A stretch of DNA of 64,000 nt, taken from Dugong dugon (taxonomy: Eukaryota; Chordata; Mammalia; Sirenia; Dugongidae). Shown here piece by piece: positions 21,675-33,490 of the stretch. How positions within the stretch are numbered: the stretch's first letter is position 1; the number at the start of each line of letters is the position of its first letter. The stretch lies in assembly GCA_030035585.1 (NCBI GenBank), contig CM057460.1, forward strand, positions 132,850,714-132,914,713. The letters are read 5' to 3'. A program made the position numbers and the translations under genes. The notes under the pieces are model-generated. The model made no database searches. It was not told where the DNA came from and worked only from the letters and a program-made list of their open reading frames with translations.

Positions 21675-24600
21675 GTGACAACAATAAACTCACACCTATC
21701 AATAATTACACTGAAAATAAATTGCCTAAATACACCAATAAAGAGAGAGTGACAGGTTAGATAAAAACAAACAACAACAAAAAAAAAAACAGGATCCATC
21801 AACATGTTGTATACAAGAGACACACCATAGAAACAAAGACATAAATATATTAATAATCAAAGGATGAAATAATATATCAAACAAACAGCTACCAAAAAAG
21901 AAGAAGTGGCAATACTAATCTGAGATAAAATACTCTTTTAAACAAAATCCACCATAAAAGACAAAGAAGGGCATTATATAATGATTAAAGGGATGATCCA
22001 TCATGAAGATGTAACTATAATAAATATCTACACACCCAATGACAGGGTTCTAATATACATAAAACAAACTCTAACAGCACTGAAAAGATAAATTGACAGT
22101 ACCACAATAAGAGTAGGAGACTTCAACACAGCACTCTTGGTAAAGGACAGGACATTGAGAAAGAAACTCAACAAAGATACAGAAGAGCTAAAGGATACAG
22201 TCAGCCAACTTGACCTGATAGACATATATGGAACACTCAACCCAACAGCAGCAAATTACCCATTCTTTTCCAATTCACTTATGGAACATTCTCCAGAATA
22301 CACCACATCTTAGGCCACAAAGCAACCCTCAACAAAATCCAAACCATTGAGATAATGCAAAATATCTTCTCTGACCACAATGTCATCAAAGTAGAAATTA
22401 ACATCAAGAACAGCAAGGGTAAAAAGAATCAATTACTTGGAAACTGAATAACACCCTGCCTAAAAGCTACTGGGTAATAGAAGAAATCAAAGATGGAATC
22501 AAAAAATTTTATAATCAAATGAAAATGAAAACACATTATACCAAAATCTTTGGGACATAGCAAAAGTAGTGCTAAGAGGACACTTTATAGTAACAGATGC
22601 AGGTATCAATAAAGACAAAAGGGACAAAATCAAAACGTTAGGTACAAAACTCAAACAAATAGAAGGAGAACAACAAAAGAAGCCCACAGCCATTAGAAGA
22701 AATGAAACAATAAAGATCAGAGCAGAAATAAATGAAATAGAGAATAGAAAAACAGGAAAAAGATTGACAAAATCAAAAGTTGAATCTTTGAAAGGATCAA
22801 CAAAATTGACAAACTATTGGCCAAATTGAGAAAAGAAAAACAGGAGAGGATGCAAATAACCAAAATAAGAAATTAAATGGGGGGACATTAAAACAGACAC
22901 AACTGAAATAAAAAGGATCATAACATAGTGTTAGGAAAAACTATACTCCAAAAAATTTGAAAACCAAGAGGAAATTGTTAAATTTCTAGATACACACTAC
23001 CTACCCAAACTAACGCAATATGATGTTGAAAATTTGAACAGATCCATAACAAGAGAAGAGTTTGAAAAGGTAAGAAAAAAATTTCCAACCAAAAAAGCCC
23101 TGGCCCAGATAGCTTCACTGGAGAATTTGACCAAACATTCAAAGAGGAGTTTACACCAGTAATACTCAAACTATTTCAGAATATAGAAAAGGAAGTAATA
23201 CTTCCAAATTCATTCTATGCAGTTAACATAACCCTGATACCAAAACCAGGCAAAAACACCATGAAAAAAGAAAATTACAGACCAATATCTCACATAAACA
23301 TATATACAAAAATTCTCAATAAAATTCTAGTCAATAGAATTTGGCATTATATCAAAAAAAAAAAAAATACACCATGACAAAGTGGGATTCATACCAGGTA
23401 TTCAAGCATGGTTCAACATTAGAAAATCAATCAATGTAATCCACCACATAAATAAAAGAATCACATGATCATCTCAATTGACGCAGAAAAGGCATTCGAC
23501 AATGTTGAACACCCATTCCTGATAAAAACTCTCAATGAAATAGGTATAGAAGGGAAATGTCTCAACATAATAAAGGGCATCTATGCAAAACAAATAGCTA
23601 ATATCATTCTTAATGGAGAAAGGCTGAAAATATTCCCCTTGAGAACAGGAATAAGACAAGGATGCCCTTTATCACCACTCACATTTAACACTGCTCTGGA
23701 AGTCCTGCCTAGAGCAATAAGGCAAGACAAATAAATAAAGGGCATCCAAATTGGTAACAAACAAGTAAAATTGTCCCTATTTGTGGATGATATGATACTA
23801 TACATAGAAAACCCAAAAAACTCCACGAGAAAACTACTGTAACTAACAGAAAGATTCAGCATTGTAGCAGGATACAAGATAAACACACAAAAATCAGTTG
23901 GATTCCTGTACACCAATAAAGAGAATGAGGAAAAAGAAATCAGGAAAACAATACCATTTATAATAGCCCCTAAAAAAGTAAAATATTTAGATATAAACCT
24001 AACCAGGGATGTAAAAGATCTATAGAAATAAAATTACAAAACACTACTGCAAGAAACCAAAAGAGAGCTACTACAAATGGAAAAACATACCATGCTCATG
24101 GATAGGTAGACTCAACCTTGTGAAAATGTCAATTCTTCCCAAAGCAATGTACAAATACAATGCAATTCCGATCCAAATACCAACAACATTCTTTAAAAAG
24201 ATGGAAAAACTAGTTGTTGACTTTATATGGAAAAGGAAGAGGCTCTGGAAAAGTAAAGCACTATTGAAGAATAAAGTAGGAGGACTCACACTACCTGACC
24301 TCAGAACCTACTACACAGCTACAGAAGTCAAAACAGCCTTGTACTGGTACAATGACAGATACATAGACCAATGGAATAGAATTGAGAACCTAGATGTAAA
24401 TCCATCCACCTACAGTCACCTGATCTTTGACAAGAGCTTGAAGTCCATCAAATGGGTAAAGGTCAGTATTTTTAACAAATGGTGCTGGCAATACTGGATG
24501 GTCATCTGCAAAAAAATGAAACAAGACCCATACCTCACACCATACATACAACCTAATTCAAAATGGACTGAAGAGCTAAATATAAAGCCAAAAACTATAA

Positions 24601-25493
24601 AGATCATAGAAATAGAAGAAAAAAATAAGATCAATGCTAGAGACTCTAATACATGGCATTAACAGGATGTGAACTATAACTAACAACATACAAACTCCAG
24701 AAGATAAGCTAGATAACTAGAATCTTCTAAAACTTAAACACAAATGCTCATCAAAAGACTTCAGCAAAAGAGTAAAAAGAGAACCTAGAGACTGGGAAAA
24801 AATTTTTGCCTATGACAAATTCGACAAAGGCCTAATCTCTAAATTCTACAGGAAAATATAACACCTGTGCAACAAAAAGATAAATCATCCAGTTAAAAAA
24901 TGAGCAAAGGAAATGAACAGACGCTTCACCAAAGAAGGCATTCAAACAGCTAAAGAACACATGAGGATATGCTCAGGATCACTAGGCATTAGAGAAATGC
25001 AAATCAAAACCACAATGAGATACTATCTCACCCCAGCATTACTGCCACGAATCAAAAAAAACAGAAAATAGCAAATGTTATAGCAAATGGGGAGATTGAA
25101 ACTCTTATGCACTGCTGGTGGGAATGCAAAATGGTACAAGAATTTTGGAAAACATTATGGCACTTCCTTAGAAAGCTAGAAATAGAAATAGCATATGATC
25201 CAGCAATCCCACTCCTAGGAATATATCCTAGAGAAATAAAAGCCGTCACATGAATAGACATATGCACACCTATGGTGCATTGCAGCATTGTTCACAATAG
25301 CAAAAAGACGGAAACAACCTTGATGCCCATCTGCAGATGAATGGATAAACAAACTATGCTATGTAAGCACAAGGATAAAGAACAATGATGAATGTGTGAA
25401 TCATCTAATAACATGGATGAATCTGGAAGGCATTATGCTGAGTGAAATAAGTCAATCACAAAAGGACAAATACTGTATCGACCACTACTATAA
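21675..25493 (+). pseudogene. L1-B ORF2 remnant (endonuclease and reverse transcriptase)
   Basis: It is aligned by eye with L1-D ORF2. The position of the L1-D start ATG reads GTG here (21,675). The N-terminal endonuclease includes the Mg-binding IQETH motif at about 21,805-21,820 and the GDFN-like segment near 22,115. The reverse transcriptase is readable around 23,280-23,900 ([47 protein letters not shown]), but the FADD box is altered to FVDD (about 23,778). The C-terminal half is at 24,120-24,662 and the cysteine segment near 25,110. More than ten disruptions are visible across frames. It is a dead copy. Confidence 0.88.
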
Positions 25494-26486
25494 AAAACCC
25501 ATGAAAAGATTTACACACAAAAAGAAACTATCTTAAATGGTTATGAGGGAGGGCATGGGTGGGGATGGAAAAATGTTAAATAGGCAATAGGTAAGTGGTA
25601 ACTTGGTGAAGGGTAAAACAGGACGAAATACTGGGGAAGCCAGCACAACATGTACAAGGCAAGGTCATGGAAGCTCCATAGACACATCCAAACTCTCTGA
25701 GGGACCAAATTACTGGGCTGAGGGCTGTGGAGACCACGGTCTCAGGGAACATCTAGCTGAATTGGTATAACATAGTTAATAAAGAAAGTGTTCTAAATTC
25801 TACTTTGGTGAGTAGTGTCTGTATGGATTACACTTCAGTATGGATTACACATCAACGTAAAACAAAAATCCTCACAACTAGACCAATAAGCAACATCATG
25901 ATAAAAGGATACTCCACTGGTCTCAGCCTGTCAGTAGCAAGAAAAATTGAAGAAAACTAAAGACATAAAGGAAAGATTAGTCCAAAGGTCTAATGGACCA
26001 CAACTACCACTGCCCCCACTGGACGGAGTCCAGTACAACTAGATGGTGCCCAGCTACCATCACCGACTGCTCTGACAGTCATCACAATAGAGGGTCCCAT
26101 ACAGAGCTGGAGAAAAATTCAGAACAAAATTCTAACTCACAAAAAAACACCAGACTTACTGGCCTAACAGAGACTGGAGAAACATCATGAGTATGGCCCC
26201 TGGATACCCTTAAAAGGTAATGAAGTCGCTCCTGAGGTTCACCTCTCAGCCAAAGATTAGACAGGCCCATAAAACAAAACTAGACTAAAGGGGCACACCA
26301 GCCCAGGGGCAAGAACTAGAAGGCAGGAGGGGACAGGAAAGCTAGTAATAGGAAACCCAAGTTCAAGAAGGGAGAGAGTTGACATGTCTTGGAGTTGGTA
26401 ACCAATGTCACAAAACAACGTGTTCTGTTTAATGAGAAGCTAGTTTGTTCTGTAAACCTTCATCTAAAGTACAACAAAATAAATAA
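25494..26486 (+). other. L1-B 3'UTR and A-rich tail, with an RTE scrap
   Basis: It holds the L1 3'UTR, with words shared with L1-D such as ggtaagtggtaacttggtgaagggtaaaac, gacacatccaaactctctgaggg and catctagctnaattgg, and ends in aaataaataaataaa. At 25,821-25,905 about 85 bp of RTE coding sequence (tatggattacac...aacatcatgataaa) replaces the expected ggggtcttaaaagcctgtg text of L1-D. Unlike L1-C and L1-D, the terminal module occurs once. Confidence 0.82.
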
Positions 26487-26501
26487 ATAAAACTCAAAAT
26501 G

Positions 26502-27000
26502 CATTGTTGTTATTTTATCTTTAAACATTTGATTATCTTTTATAGATACCTCAGTAGTAAGTAAACTGTCTTTATATATACACAGGTGGTTTCCATTTCT
26601 TATGGTCTTCATTCATTGTGTAGATTCAAGTTTCCATTTGGTATCATTTTCCTTCTGTCTGAAGGGCATTCTTTAGCACTTTATATAATGTTGGTCTGCT
26701 AGGGAGGAATTCTTGCAGCTTGTATATATCAGAAAACATCTTTTTTTGCCTTTGTTTTGAAAAATATTTTTGCTAGGCAGAGATGCTAGGTTGACAGTTT
26801 TATCTTTTTGTACTTTAAATATGCTGATCCACTGCCTTCCTACTTGCACTGTTTCTGATGAGATATCTGTTTTACCTATGTTCCTATGTATGTAGGGTGT
26901 CTTTTTTCTCTGGATGCTTTTGTATTTATGTCTTTATCATTAAGTTGCCTTGGTGTAGTTTTCTTCATGTTTCTTGTACTTGGGTTTTGTTGAACTTCTT
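26502..27000 (-). mobile_element. Ancient antisense L1 5' region, continued
   Basis: It resumes exactly after the L1-B duplication. The plus-strand text (ggtttccatttcttatggtcttcattcattgtgtagattcaag; tgccttggtgtagttttcttcatgtttcttgtacttggg) is the antisense of the leader region of old mammalian L1M elements. An RTE fragment cuts it at 27,001. The homologous text starts again at about 31,768 (gctgaacttcttg). Confidence 0.68.
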
Positions 27001-28091
27001 TGTTGTTGTTGTTAGATGCTGTCTAGTAGGTTCTGACTCGTAGCAACCCTGTGTACAACAGTACAGAACACTACCTGGTCCTGTGCCATCCTCACAATCA
27101 TTGTTATGCTTGAGCCCATTGTTGCAGCCACTGTGTCAATCCATCTTGTTGAGGGTCTTCCACTGTTCACTGACCCTATACTTTATCAAGCATAATGTCC
27201 CTCTCCAGGGACTGGTCCTTCCTATAAACATGTCCAAAGTATGTGAGACAAAGTCTCACCATCTCTCTTCTAAGGAGCGTTCTGGCTGTACTTCTAAGAC
27301 AGATTTGTTTGTTCTTCTGGCAGTCCGTGATATATTCAATCTTCTTTCCCAATACCATAATTCATAGGAGTCAGTTCTTCCTTGGTCTTCCTTATTGTCC
27401 AGCTTTCACATGCTTGCAAGGTGATTGAAAACACCATGGCTTGGGTCAGGTTCGCCTTAGCCCTCAAGGTGGAACATCTTTGCTTTTTAACACTTTTGAA
27501 AGGTCTTTTGCACCAGATTTGTCCAATAGAATTAGTCATTTGATTTTTTAACTGTTGTTTCCGTGGGCGTGCATTGTGGATCCAAGTAAAACGAAATCCT
27601 TGACAACTTCAATATTTTCTCCGTTTATCATGATTTTGCTTATAGGGCCAGTTGTGAGGATTTTTGTTTTCTTTATGTTTAGGTGCAACCTATAATGAAG
27701 GCTGTAGTCTTTGATCTTCATCAGTAAGTGTTTCAAGTCCTATTCGCTCTCAGCAAGTAAGGTTGTGTCATCTGCATACCACAAGTTGTTAATGTGTCTT
27801 CCACCAATCCTGATGTCACATTTTTCTTCATATAGTCCAGCTTCTCTGATTATTTGCTCAGCATAGAGAACGAATAAGGATGGTGAAAGGGTACAACCAT
27901 GATACACACCTTTCCTGATTTTAAACCACATGTTACCCCCTTGTTCTGTTCGAATGACTACCTCTTGATCTATGTACAGGTTCCACATGAGCACCATTAA
28001 GTGTTCTAGATTTCCCATTCTTTGCAATGTTATTCATAATTTTTTATAATTCACAAATTCAAATGCCTTTCCGTAGTCAATCAAACTAGAC
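27001..28091 (-). mobile_element. RTE-clade LINE, 5'-truncated
   Basis: The RTE 3' end, as (ttg)n ttagatgctgtctagtaggttctgactc, is on the left. The copy extends about 1.1 kb into the reverse transcriptase. On the minus strand at 28,027-27,740 the translation includes MQRMGNLEHLMVLMWNLYIDQEVVIRTEQG, KGVYHGCTLSPSLFVLYAEQIIREAGLYEEK and the intact catalytic box WYADDTTLLAES. Breaks downstream of this make it noncoding. It sits inside the ancient antisense L1. Confidence 0.9.
27740..28027 (-). pseudogene. RTE reverse-transcriptase fragment with YADD box
   Basis: This 95-codon stretch of RTE reverse transcriptase keeps the HGCTLSP region (motif B-like) and YADDTTLL (catalytic motif C). Such a domain copies element RNA onto nicked chromosomal DNA. 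It is a fragment of an RTE ORF2-type protein, with no start of its own and no endonuclease, so no product is expected. Confidence 0.85.
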
Positions 28092-28243
28092 ATTTGTTTT
28101 CATTTTGTTTATTTTGCTTCATAGGGGAGGGTAAGTTCAGTTTCTATTACTACATTTTGGCTAATGCTGTAGTCCTCCCAAAGATAGAGTATTAAGTAGG
28201 AATAGCAATATAAATATTATTATGATAAAGCATAAGTTTGTTT
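28092..28243. repeat. Tandem duplication copy A, left part
   Basis: This matches 32,785-32,940 at roughly 80-85% by eye: ttcattttgtttattttgcttcataggggagggtaa against ttcattttgtttgttttgtttcatgggggagggtaa, through to gataaagcataagtttgttt in both. The first part is the 5' end of the ancient antisense L1; the rest is its flank. Copy A is then split by the RTE at 28,244. Confidence 0.8.
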
Positions 28244-31200
28244 CTGTTGTTGTTGCTAGGTGCCGTTCAGTTAGTTCTGACTCATTGCGACCGTATATAC
28301 AACAGAATGAAATACCGCCCAGCCCTTCACTATCCTCATGATCATTGGTCATGCTTGAGCTCGTTGTTGCAGCCACAGAGTCAGTCCATCTCGTTGATGG
28401 TCTTCCTCTTTTTTACCGTCTAATTTACCAAGGATGATGTCCTTCTCTAGGGACTGATCCCTCCTGATAACATGTCCAAAGTATGTGATAAGAAGTCTAG
28501 CCATCCTTGCTTCTAAGGAGCATTCTGTCTGTACTTTTTCCAAGACAGATTTGATTGCTCTTTCAGCAGTCCATGGTATATTCAATATTCTTCACCAACA
28601 CCGTAATTCAAAGGCATCAATTCTTCCTAGGTCTTCCTTATTCAATCTCCAGCTTTCACATGCCTATGAGGTAATTGAAAATACCGTGGCTTTGGTCAAG
28701 CACATCTTAGTCCTTGAAGTGATATTTTTGCTTTTTAACACTTTTAAGAAGTCTTTTGCAGCAGATTTGCCCAGTGCAATGTGTCATTTGATTTCTTGAC
28801 TGCTGCTTCCATGGTTGTTGATCCAGGTAAAATGAAATCCTTGACAACTTCAATCTTTTCTCCTTTTATCATGATGTTGCTTATTGGTCTAGTTGTGAGG
28901 ATTTTTGTTTTATGTTGATGTGTAATCCATACTGAAGGTTGCAGTCTTTGACTTTCGTCAGCAAGTTCTTGCAGTCCTCTTCACTTTCAGGAAGCAAGGT
29001 TGTGCCATTTGAATATCGCAAGTTGTTAATGAGTCTTCCTCCAATCCTGATGCCATGTTCTTCTTCATATAGTCTAGCTTCTCTGATTGTTTGCTCAGCA
29101 TACAGATTGAATAAGTATGGTGAGAGGATATAACCCTGACACACACCTTTCCTGACTTTAATCCACACAGTATCCCCTTGTTCTGTTCGAACAACTACCT
29201 CTTAATTTATGTACAGATTCCTCATGAGCACAATTAAGTGTTCTGGAATTTGCATTCTTCCCAATGTTATCCATAATTTGTTATGATCCCCATAGTAGGA
29301 TGCCTTTGCATAGTCAGTAAAACACAGTAATCATCCTTCTGGTATTCTCTGCTTTTGCCACTATCCATCTGACATGAACAATTATACCTCTGGTTCCACT
29401 TCCTTTTCTGAACACAGCCTGAATTTCTGGCAGTTCGTTGATGTACTGCTGCAATCGCTTTTAAGTGATCTTCAGCAAAATTTTACCTGTGTGTGATATT
29501 AATGATATTGCTCTATAATTTCTTCATTTGGTTGGATCACCTTTCTTTGGAATTTGCATAAGTATGAATCTCTTCCAGGCAGTTGGCAAAGTAGCAGTCT
29601 TCCAAATTTCTGGGCATAGACCAGTGAACACTTCCAACACTGCATCCGTTTGTTGAAACATCTCAATTGGTATTCTGTCTATTCCTGGAGACCTGTTTTT
29701 CACCAATGTCTTCATTGCAATTTAGACTTCTTCCTTCAGAGCCATCACTTGTTGATCATATGCTACCTACTGAAATGACTGAACATTGATCAATTCTTTT
29801 TCATACAGTGACTCTGTGTATTCCTTTCATCTTCTTTTGACGCTTCCTCAGTCATTCAGTATTTTGCCCATAGAATCCTTCACTATTGCAACTCAAGCCT
29901 TGAATTTTTTCTTTAGTTCTTTCAGCTGGAGAAATGTCAAGAGTGTTCTGCCATTTTGGTTGTCTAACTCCAGGTATTCGTACATGTCATTGTAATACTT
30001 TGTCTTCTCGAGCTGCCATTTGAAACCTTCTGTTCAGCTCTTTTACTTCATTTCTTCTGTTTTTTGTAGCTACTCTATGTTCAAGATATAGCTTCAGAGT
30101 CTCTTGTGACATCCGTTTTGGTCTTTTCCTTCTTTCATGTCTTTTTAATGACCTCTTGATTTCTTCACATATGATGTCCTTGATGTCATTCCACAACTCA
30201 TCTGGTTTTCAGTCATTAGTGTTCAATTAGTCAAGTCTGTTCCTGAGATTGTCTCTAAATTCAGATGGGATATACTCAAGGTTGTACTTTGACTCTCATG
30301 TATTTGTTCTAATTTTCTTCAGCTTCAGCTTGAACTTGTGTATGAGCAATTGATGGTTTGTTCTGCAGTCGGCCCCTGGCCTTGTTCTGACTCAGGATAT
30401 TGGCTTTTTCCATTATTTCTTTCTACAGATGTAGTTGATTTGATTCCTGTGTACTCCATCAGGTGAGGTCCACTTGTACGGTAACTATTATGTAGTTGAA
30501 AAAAGGTATTTGCAACGACAAAGTCATTGGTCTTGCAAAATTCTATCATTCAATCTCTAGCATCATTTCTATGGCTAAGGCCATGTTTTTCAGCTACTGA
30601 TGCTTCTTCTTTGTTTCCAACTTTTCTATTTCAATCACCAGTAATTATCAATGCATACTGATTGCATGTTCATCCAATTTCCAGATGCAAACGTAGGTAA
30701 AAAATCTTCAATTTCTTCATCTTTGGCCTTAAAGGTTGTTGCATAAATTTAAATAATAGTCATATTAACTGGTCTTCCTTGTAGACGTATGGATACTATC
30801 CTATCACTGACAGCCTTGTACTTCAGGAGAGATCTTGAAATGTTGTTTTTGACAGTGAATGCAACACCTTTCGTCTTCAATTTGTCATTCCAGGGGTAGA
30901 AGACCATATGATCGTCTGCTTCAAAATGTCCAATACCAGTCCATTTCAGCTCACTAATGCCTAGGAAATCGGTGTTTATGCCTTCCATTTCTTTTTTGAT
31001 GAATTCTAATTTTCCTAATGGATATTTACAGCTGTTTCTTCTCATTTTGAGTTGTGCTACGTCAGCAAATGAAAGTCCAAAAAGTTTGTCTCCATCGCCA
31101 TCGAGGTTGACTCTACTTTGAGGACGCAGCTCTTTCCCAGTGGTATTTTGAGTGCCTTCCAACCTGAGGGGCTCATCTTCTGGCACTATATCAGACAATG

Positions 31201-31405
31201 TTCCATTACTATCTGTAAGGTTTTCACTGGCTAAATTTTTTCAGAAGTAGACCATCAGGTCCTTCTTCCTAGTCCGTCTTAGTCTGTAAACTCAGCTGAA
31301 ACCTGTCCACCATGGGTGACCCTGCTGATATTTGAATACCAGTGGCATAGCTTCCAGCATCACAGCAACATGCAAGCCTCCACAGCATGACAAACTGACA
31401 GACGT
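28244..31405 (-). mobile_element. RTE-clade LINE, near full length (BovB/RTE1-like)
   Basis: A 3.16-kb element flanked by gtttgttt at 28,236-28,243 and 31,406-31,413. The unoccupied paralogous site at 32,933-32,940 confirms the borders. On the minus strand the 5' leader runs from about 31,405 to 31,200. An apurinic-like endonuclease region follows (31,198-30,749 and on to about 30,300), then the reverse transcriptase (about 29,715-28,850), then a 3' segment ending in a (caa)n-type tail at 28,246-28,256. RTE elements encode one long protein that nicks DNA and primes reverse transcription there. This copy has many stops and shifts and is dead, but it is complete in layout. Confidence 0.92.
28850..31198 (-). 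pseudogene. RTE ORF remnant (endonuclease plus reverse transcriptase)
   Basis: The N-terminal stretch (31,198-30,749) reads DIVPEDEPLRLEGTQ, LGKLEFIKKEMEGINTDFLGISELKWTGIGHF, VAFTVKNNISRSLLKYKAVSDRIVSIRLQGRP. This is the family's endonuclease fold, with the catalytic glutamate expected in ISELKWTG. Further on come FCKTNDFVVANTFFQ (30,549) and, in the reverse transcriptase, VKNRSPGIDRIPIEMFQQTDAVLEVFTGLCPEIW (29,715). At the catalytic motif the copy reads YSNG rather than YADD (about 29,025), so activity is lost at this point too. Several frames must be crossed to follow it, as expected of a neutral fossil LINE. Confidence 0.85.
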
Positions 31406-31735
31406 GTTTGTTTTTAGACAAACGTATATTATGAAAATATATCTTTTAAAAATACATACAATAAAATTAATAAGATATGTGTTCTACTAATGTATAATAA
31501 AACAATCAAATGAACTAAGCATATAAAAAGGAAAAATTAATAAGGTTAAAAACAGAAATAAGTGAATAAGTAATGAGAAAAAAATTTGTTTATTGTTATA
31601 TATTGATATAAAAAGTCTCTGAAAATGCAAAAACAAAAATACATAAGCCTAAAGAATTGAATTAAAAACAAATAGAATCATAAATGAGGAAAATAATTTG
31701 AGATATTAATATTTTTAAAGAATAATATATGAAAT
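31406..31735. repeat. Tandem duplication copy A, right part
   Basis: It continues copy A after the RTE: ttagacaaacgtatattatgaaaatatatctttt against ttagacaaatgtatattatgaaaaggcatctttt in copy B (32,941 on). They stay parallel through taaggttaaaaacagaaataa and gatattaatatttttaaagaata. The parallel ends near 31,735. It is AT-rich and noncoding. Confidence 0.8.
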
Positions 31736-31767
31736 TTTCATACTCAATAAAATTAGACAAGTGGTGG

Positions 31768-32880
31768 CTGAACTTCTTGATATGTGCAATTATAGTTTTC
31801 ATTAAGTTTGGAATGTTTTGGCCATTGTTTTCTAAATTTTTATGCCCCCCATACATCAGAGACCCCAATTATCCATATATTACATGTCTTGAAGTTGTCT
31901 CAGTGCTCACTGCTATTTTTTGGATTCTTTTTTCTCTCTGTGTTTTATTATGTGTAGTTTCTGTTACTATGCCTTTGGGTTCACTAATTCTTTCTTTGCA
32001 ATGCCTTAACTGCCAGTAATCACATACCAAGTAATTTTAATCACAGACACTGTAATTTTCATCTCTCAAAGTTCAGTTGTGGTCTTTTTAATATGTTCTA
32101 TGTGATCCACTTAAGCTTTTGAACATATAGTAACTATTTTAATATTCCTCTTTGCTAATTCTACCCTCTGTGTCAGTTCTGGATATGTTTCAATTTATTG
32201 TTTATTCTCCTTATTATTGGTCATGTTTTCTTGCCTATTTGCATGTGTGCTAGTCTTTTTGTGAATGACAGGCTTCATGAATTTTATTTTATTTGATGCT
32301 ATATATTTTTGCCTTCTTATAAATGTTCCTGAATGCTGACATTTTTGAAGTTAAATTATGATCTGTCAAGTAGAACTGAGGCAGTACTCAGTCTGGGGAT
32401 ATGTTGTCCCTCCTACTACTAAGGCAATACTTACCTGTTTACTCAGTGTCCCCTAGTTGGTATCCCACTATTCCAGGTCCTGTGTGAGTACTAAGCACGA
32501 TTCCCTTTAATCATTTAATTCAAGTGGTCTTTATCCAACTCCCTTCTATCTAGTATTTTGTTTCATGAACGCTATACGCCTTATTCTCCATGGACTCTCA
32601 GCTCTCTCTCTCAACTCAATGAGTTAATTGTTCTCCATCTTGGTTCCCCTTCCTTGTATCAAGGCCTTAAAACTTCCTCAAGGTTGTAAGCTTGAAAATC
32701 ATAGGGCATGCCTCTTCTGTTTCTTATTTCTCAAAGATCACTATCTTTGTTGTCTGATGTTCAGTGTCTTGAAAATCATTGTTGCAGGCATTTTGTCTTC
32801 ATTTTGTTTGTTTTGTTTCATGGGGGAGGGTAAATCTAGTTCCTATTACTGCTGTAGCCAAAGCTGTAGTTCTCCCAAAG
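31768..32880 (-). mobile_element. Ancient antisense L1 leader and 5' end, second copy
   Basis: It starts at gctgaacttcttg, the same word where copy A is cut by the 27,001 RTE. It then runs through antisense L1M leader text (cttgaagttgtctcagtgctcactgc; ctaattctaccctctgtgtcagttctgg; tgtcttgaaaatcattgttgcaggcattttgtc) to the L1 5' end near gttcctattactgctgtagcc. No coding potential. Confidence 0.65.
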
Positions 32881-33280
32881 ATAAAATATTAAGTAGAAAT
32901 AGAAATATGAATATTATTAGGATAAAGCATAAGTTTGTTTTTAGACAAATGTATATTATGAAAAGGCATCTTTTTTAAAATATACAATAAAATTAATAAG
33001 GTATATATTCCACTAATATATAATTAAACAATAAAATGAAACTAAGAATATCAAAAGGAAAACATTAATAAGGTTAAAAGCAGAAATAAACAAATAGGAA
33101 TGAGAACAAAATATTTATTGTTATATATCGATATATAAATATATAGTTATATATTGCTATAAAAAGATCCTGAAAATGCAAAAAAATTGAAGTTGAATTA
33201 AGGACAAATATAATTATAAATGAGGAAAATAATTCAACTATGATATTAATATTTTTTAAAGAATAAAAATAACATATGAA
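32785..33280. repeat. Tandem duplication copy B (keeps the empty RTE site)
   Basis: The second copy of the sequence at 28,092-28,243 plus 31,406-31,735. At 32,930-32,950 it reads aagtttgtttttagacaaa with no insertion, preserving the pre-integration target of the 3.16-kb RTE. It also contains a TA-rich palindromic run at about 33,118-33,165 not seen in copy A. Confidence 0.82.
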
Positions 33281-33490
33281 AATTAAATTAAGATAATTTG
33301 AAATTTTTATAAAATATTAAAAAAAATAAATGAGAAACTGATTACTGGTAAAGGATTTTCAAAGCACACTATACCTATTGGTCTTGATTATTATATAACA
33401 TGTTGTTGATGGACTGCAGTTACAGAAAAAGAAATACAAAGATATTGACATATCTAGAGGCTACCTGAATAGCAAAATATTTAACATGAG
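33281..33490. other. Anonymous AT-rich sequence
   Basis: About 200 bp with no repeat or gene that I recognise, between duplication copy B and the next LTR. Confidence 0.5.

Larger units (their letters stand above)
13309..26486 (+). mobile_element. L1-B: full-length LINE-1 interrupted by L1-C
   Basis: Flanked by a perfect 15-bp duplication, ataaaactcaaaatg (13,294-13,308 and 26,487-26,501), so both ends are exact. Removing L1-C leaves an element of about 9.2 kb. Its parts are a 5'UTR of about 2.9 kb (13,309-15,555 and 19,555-20,240), decayed ORF1 (about 20,241-21,285), decayed ORF2 (about 21,675-25,493) and a 3'UTR to the A-rich tail at about 26,470-26,486. Both ORFs are broken many times, so it is inactive. 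It must predate L1-C. Its 5' head (gaagcaccatgctgtccctccacagcaaagac) matches L1-D and L1-A, but the following leader is unlike theirs. Confidence 0.93.

Noticed and set aside
28238-28799. Several 60-105 codon open frames on the plus strand over RTE copies (also at 8,766-9,298 and 27,083-27,367)
   Set aside because: They are antisense shadows of the RTE reverse-transcriptase region, which explains why near-identical peptides recur at each RTE copy.
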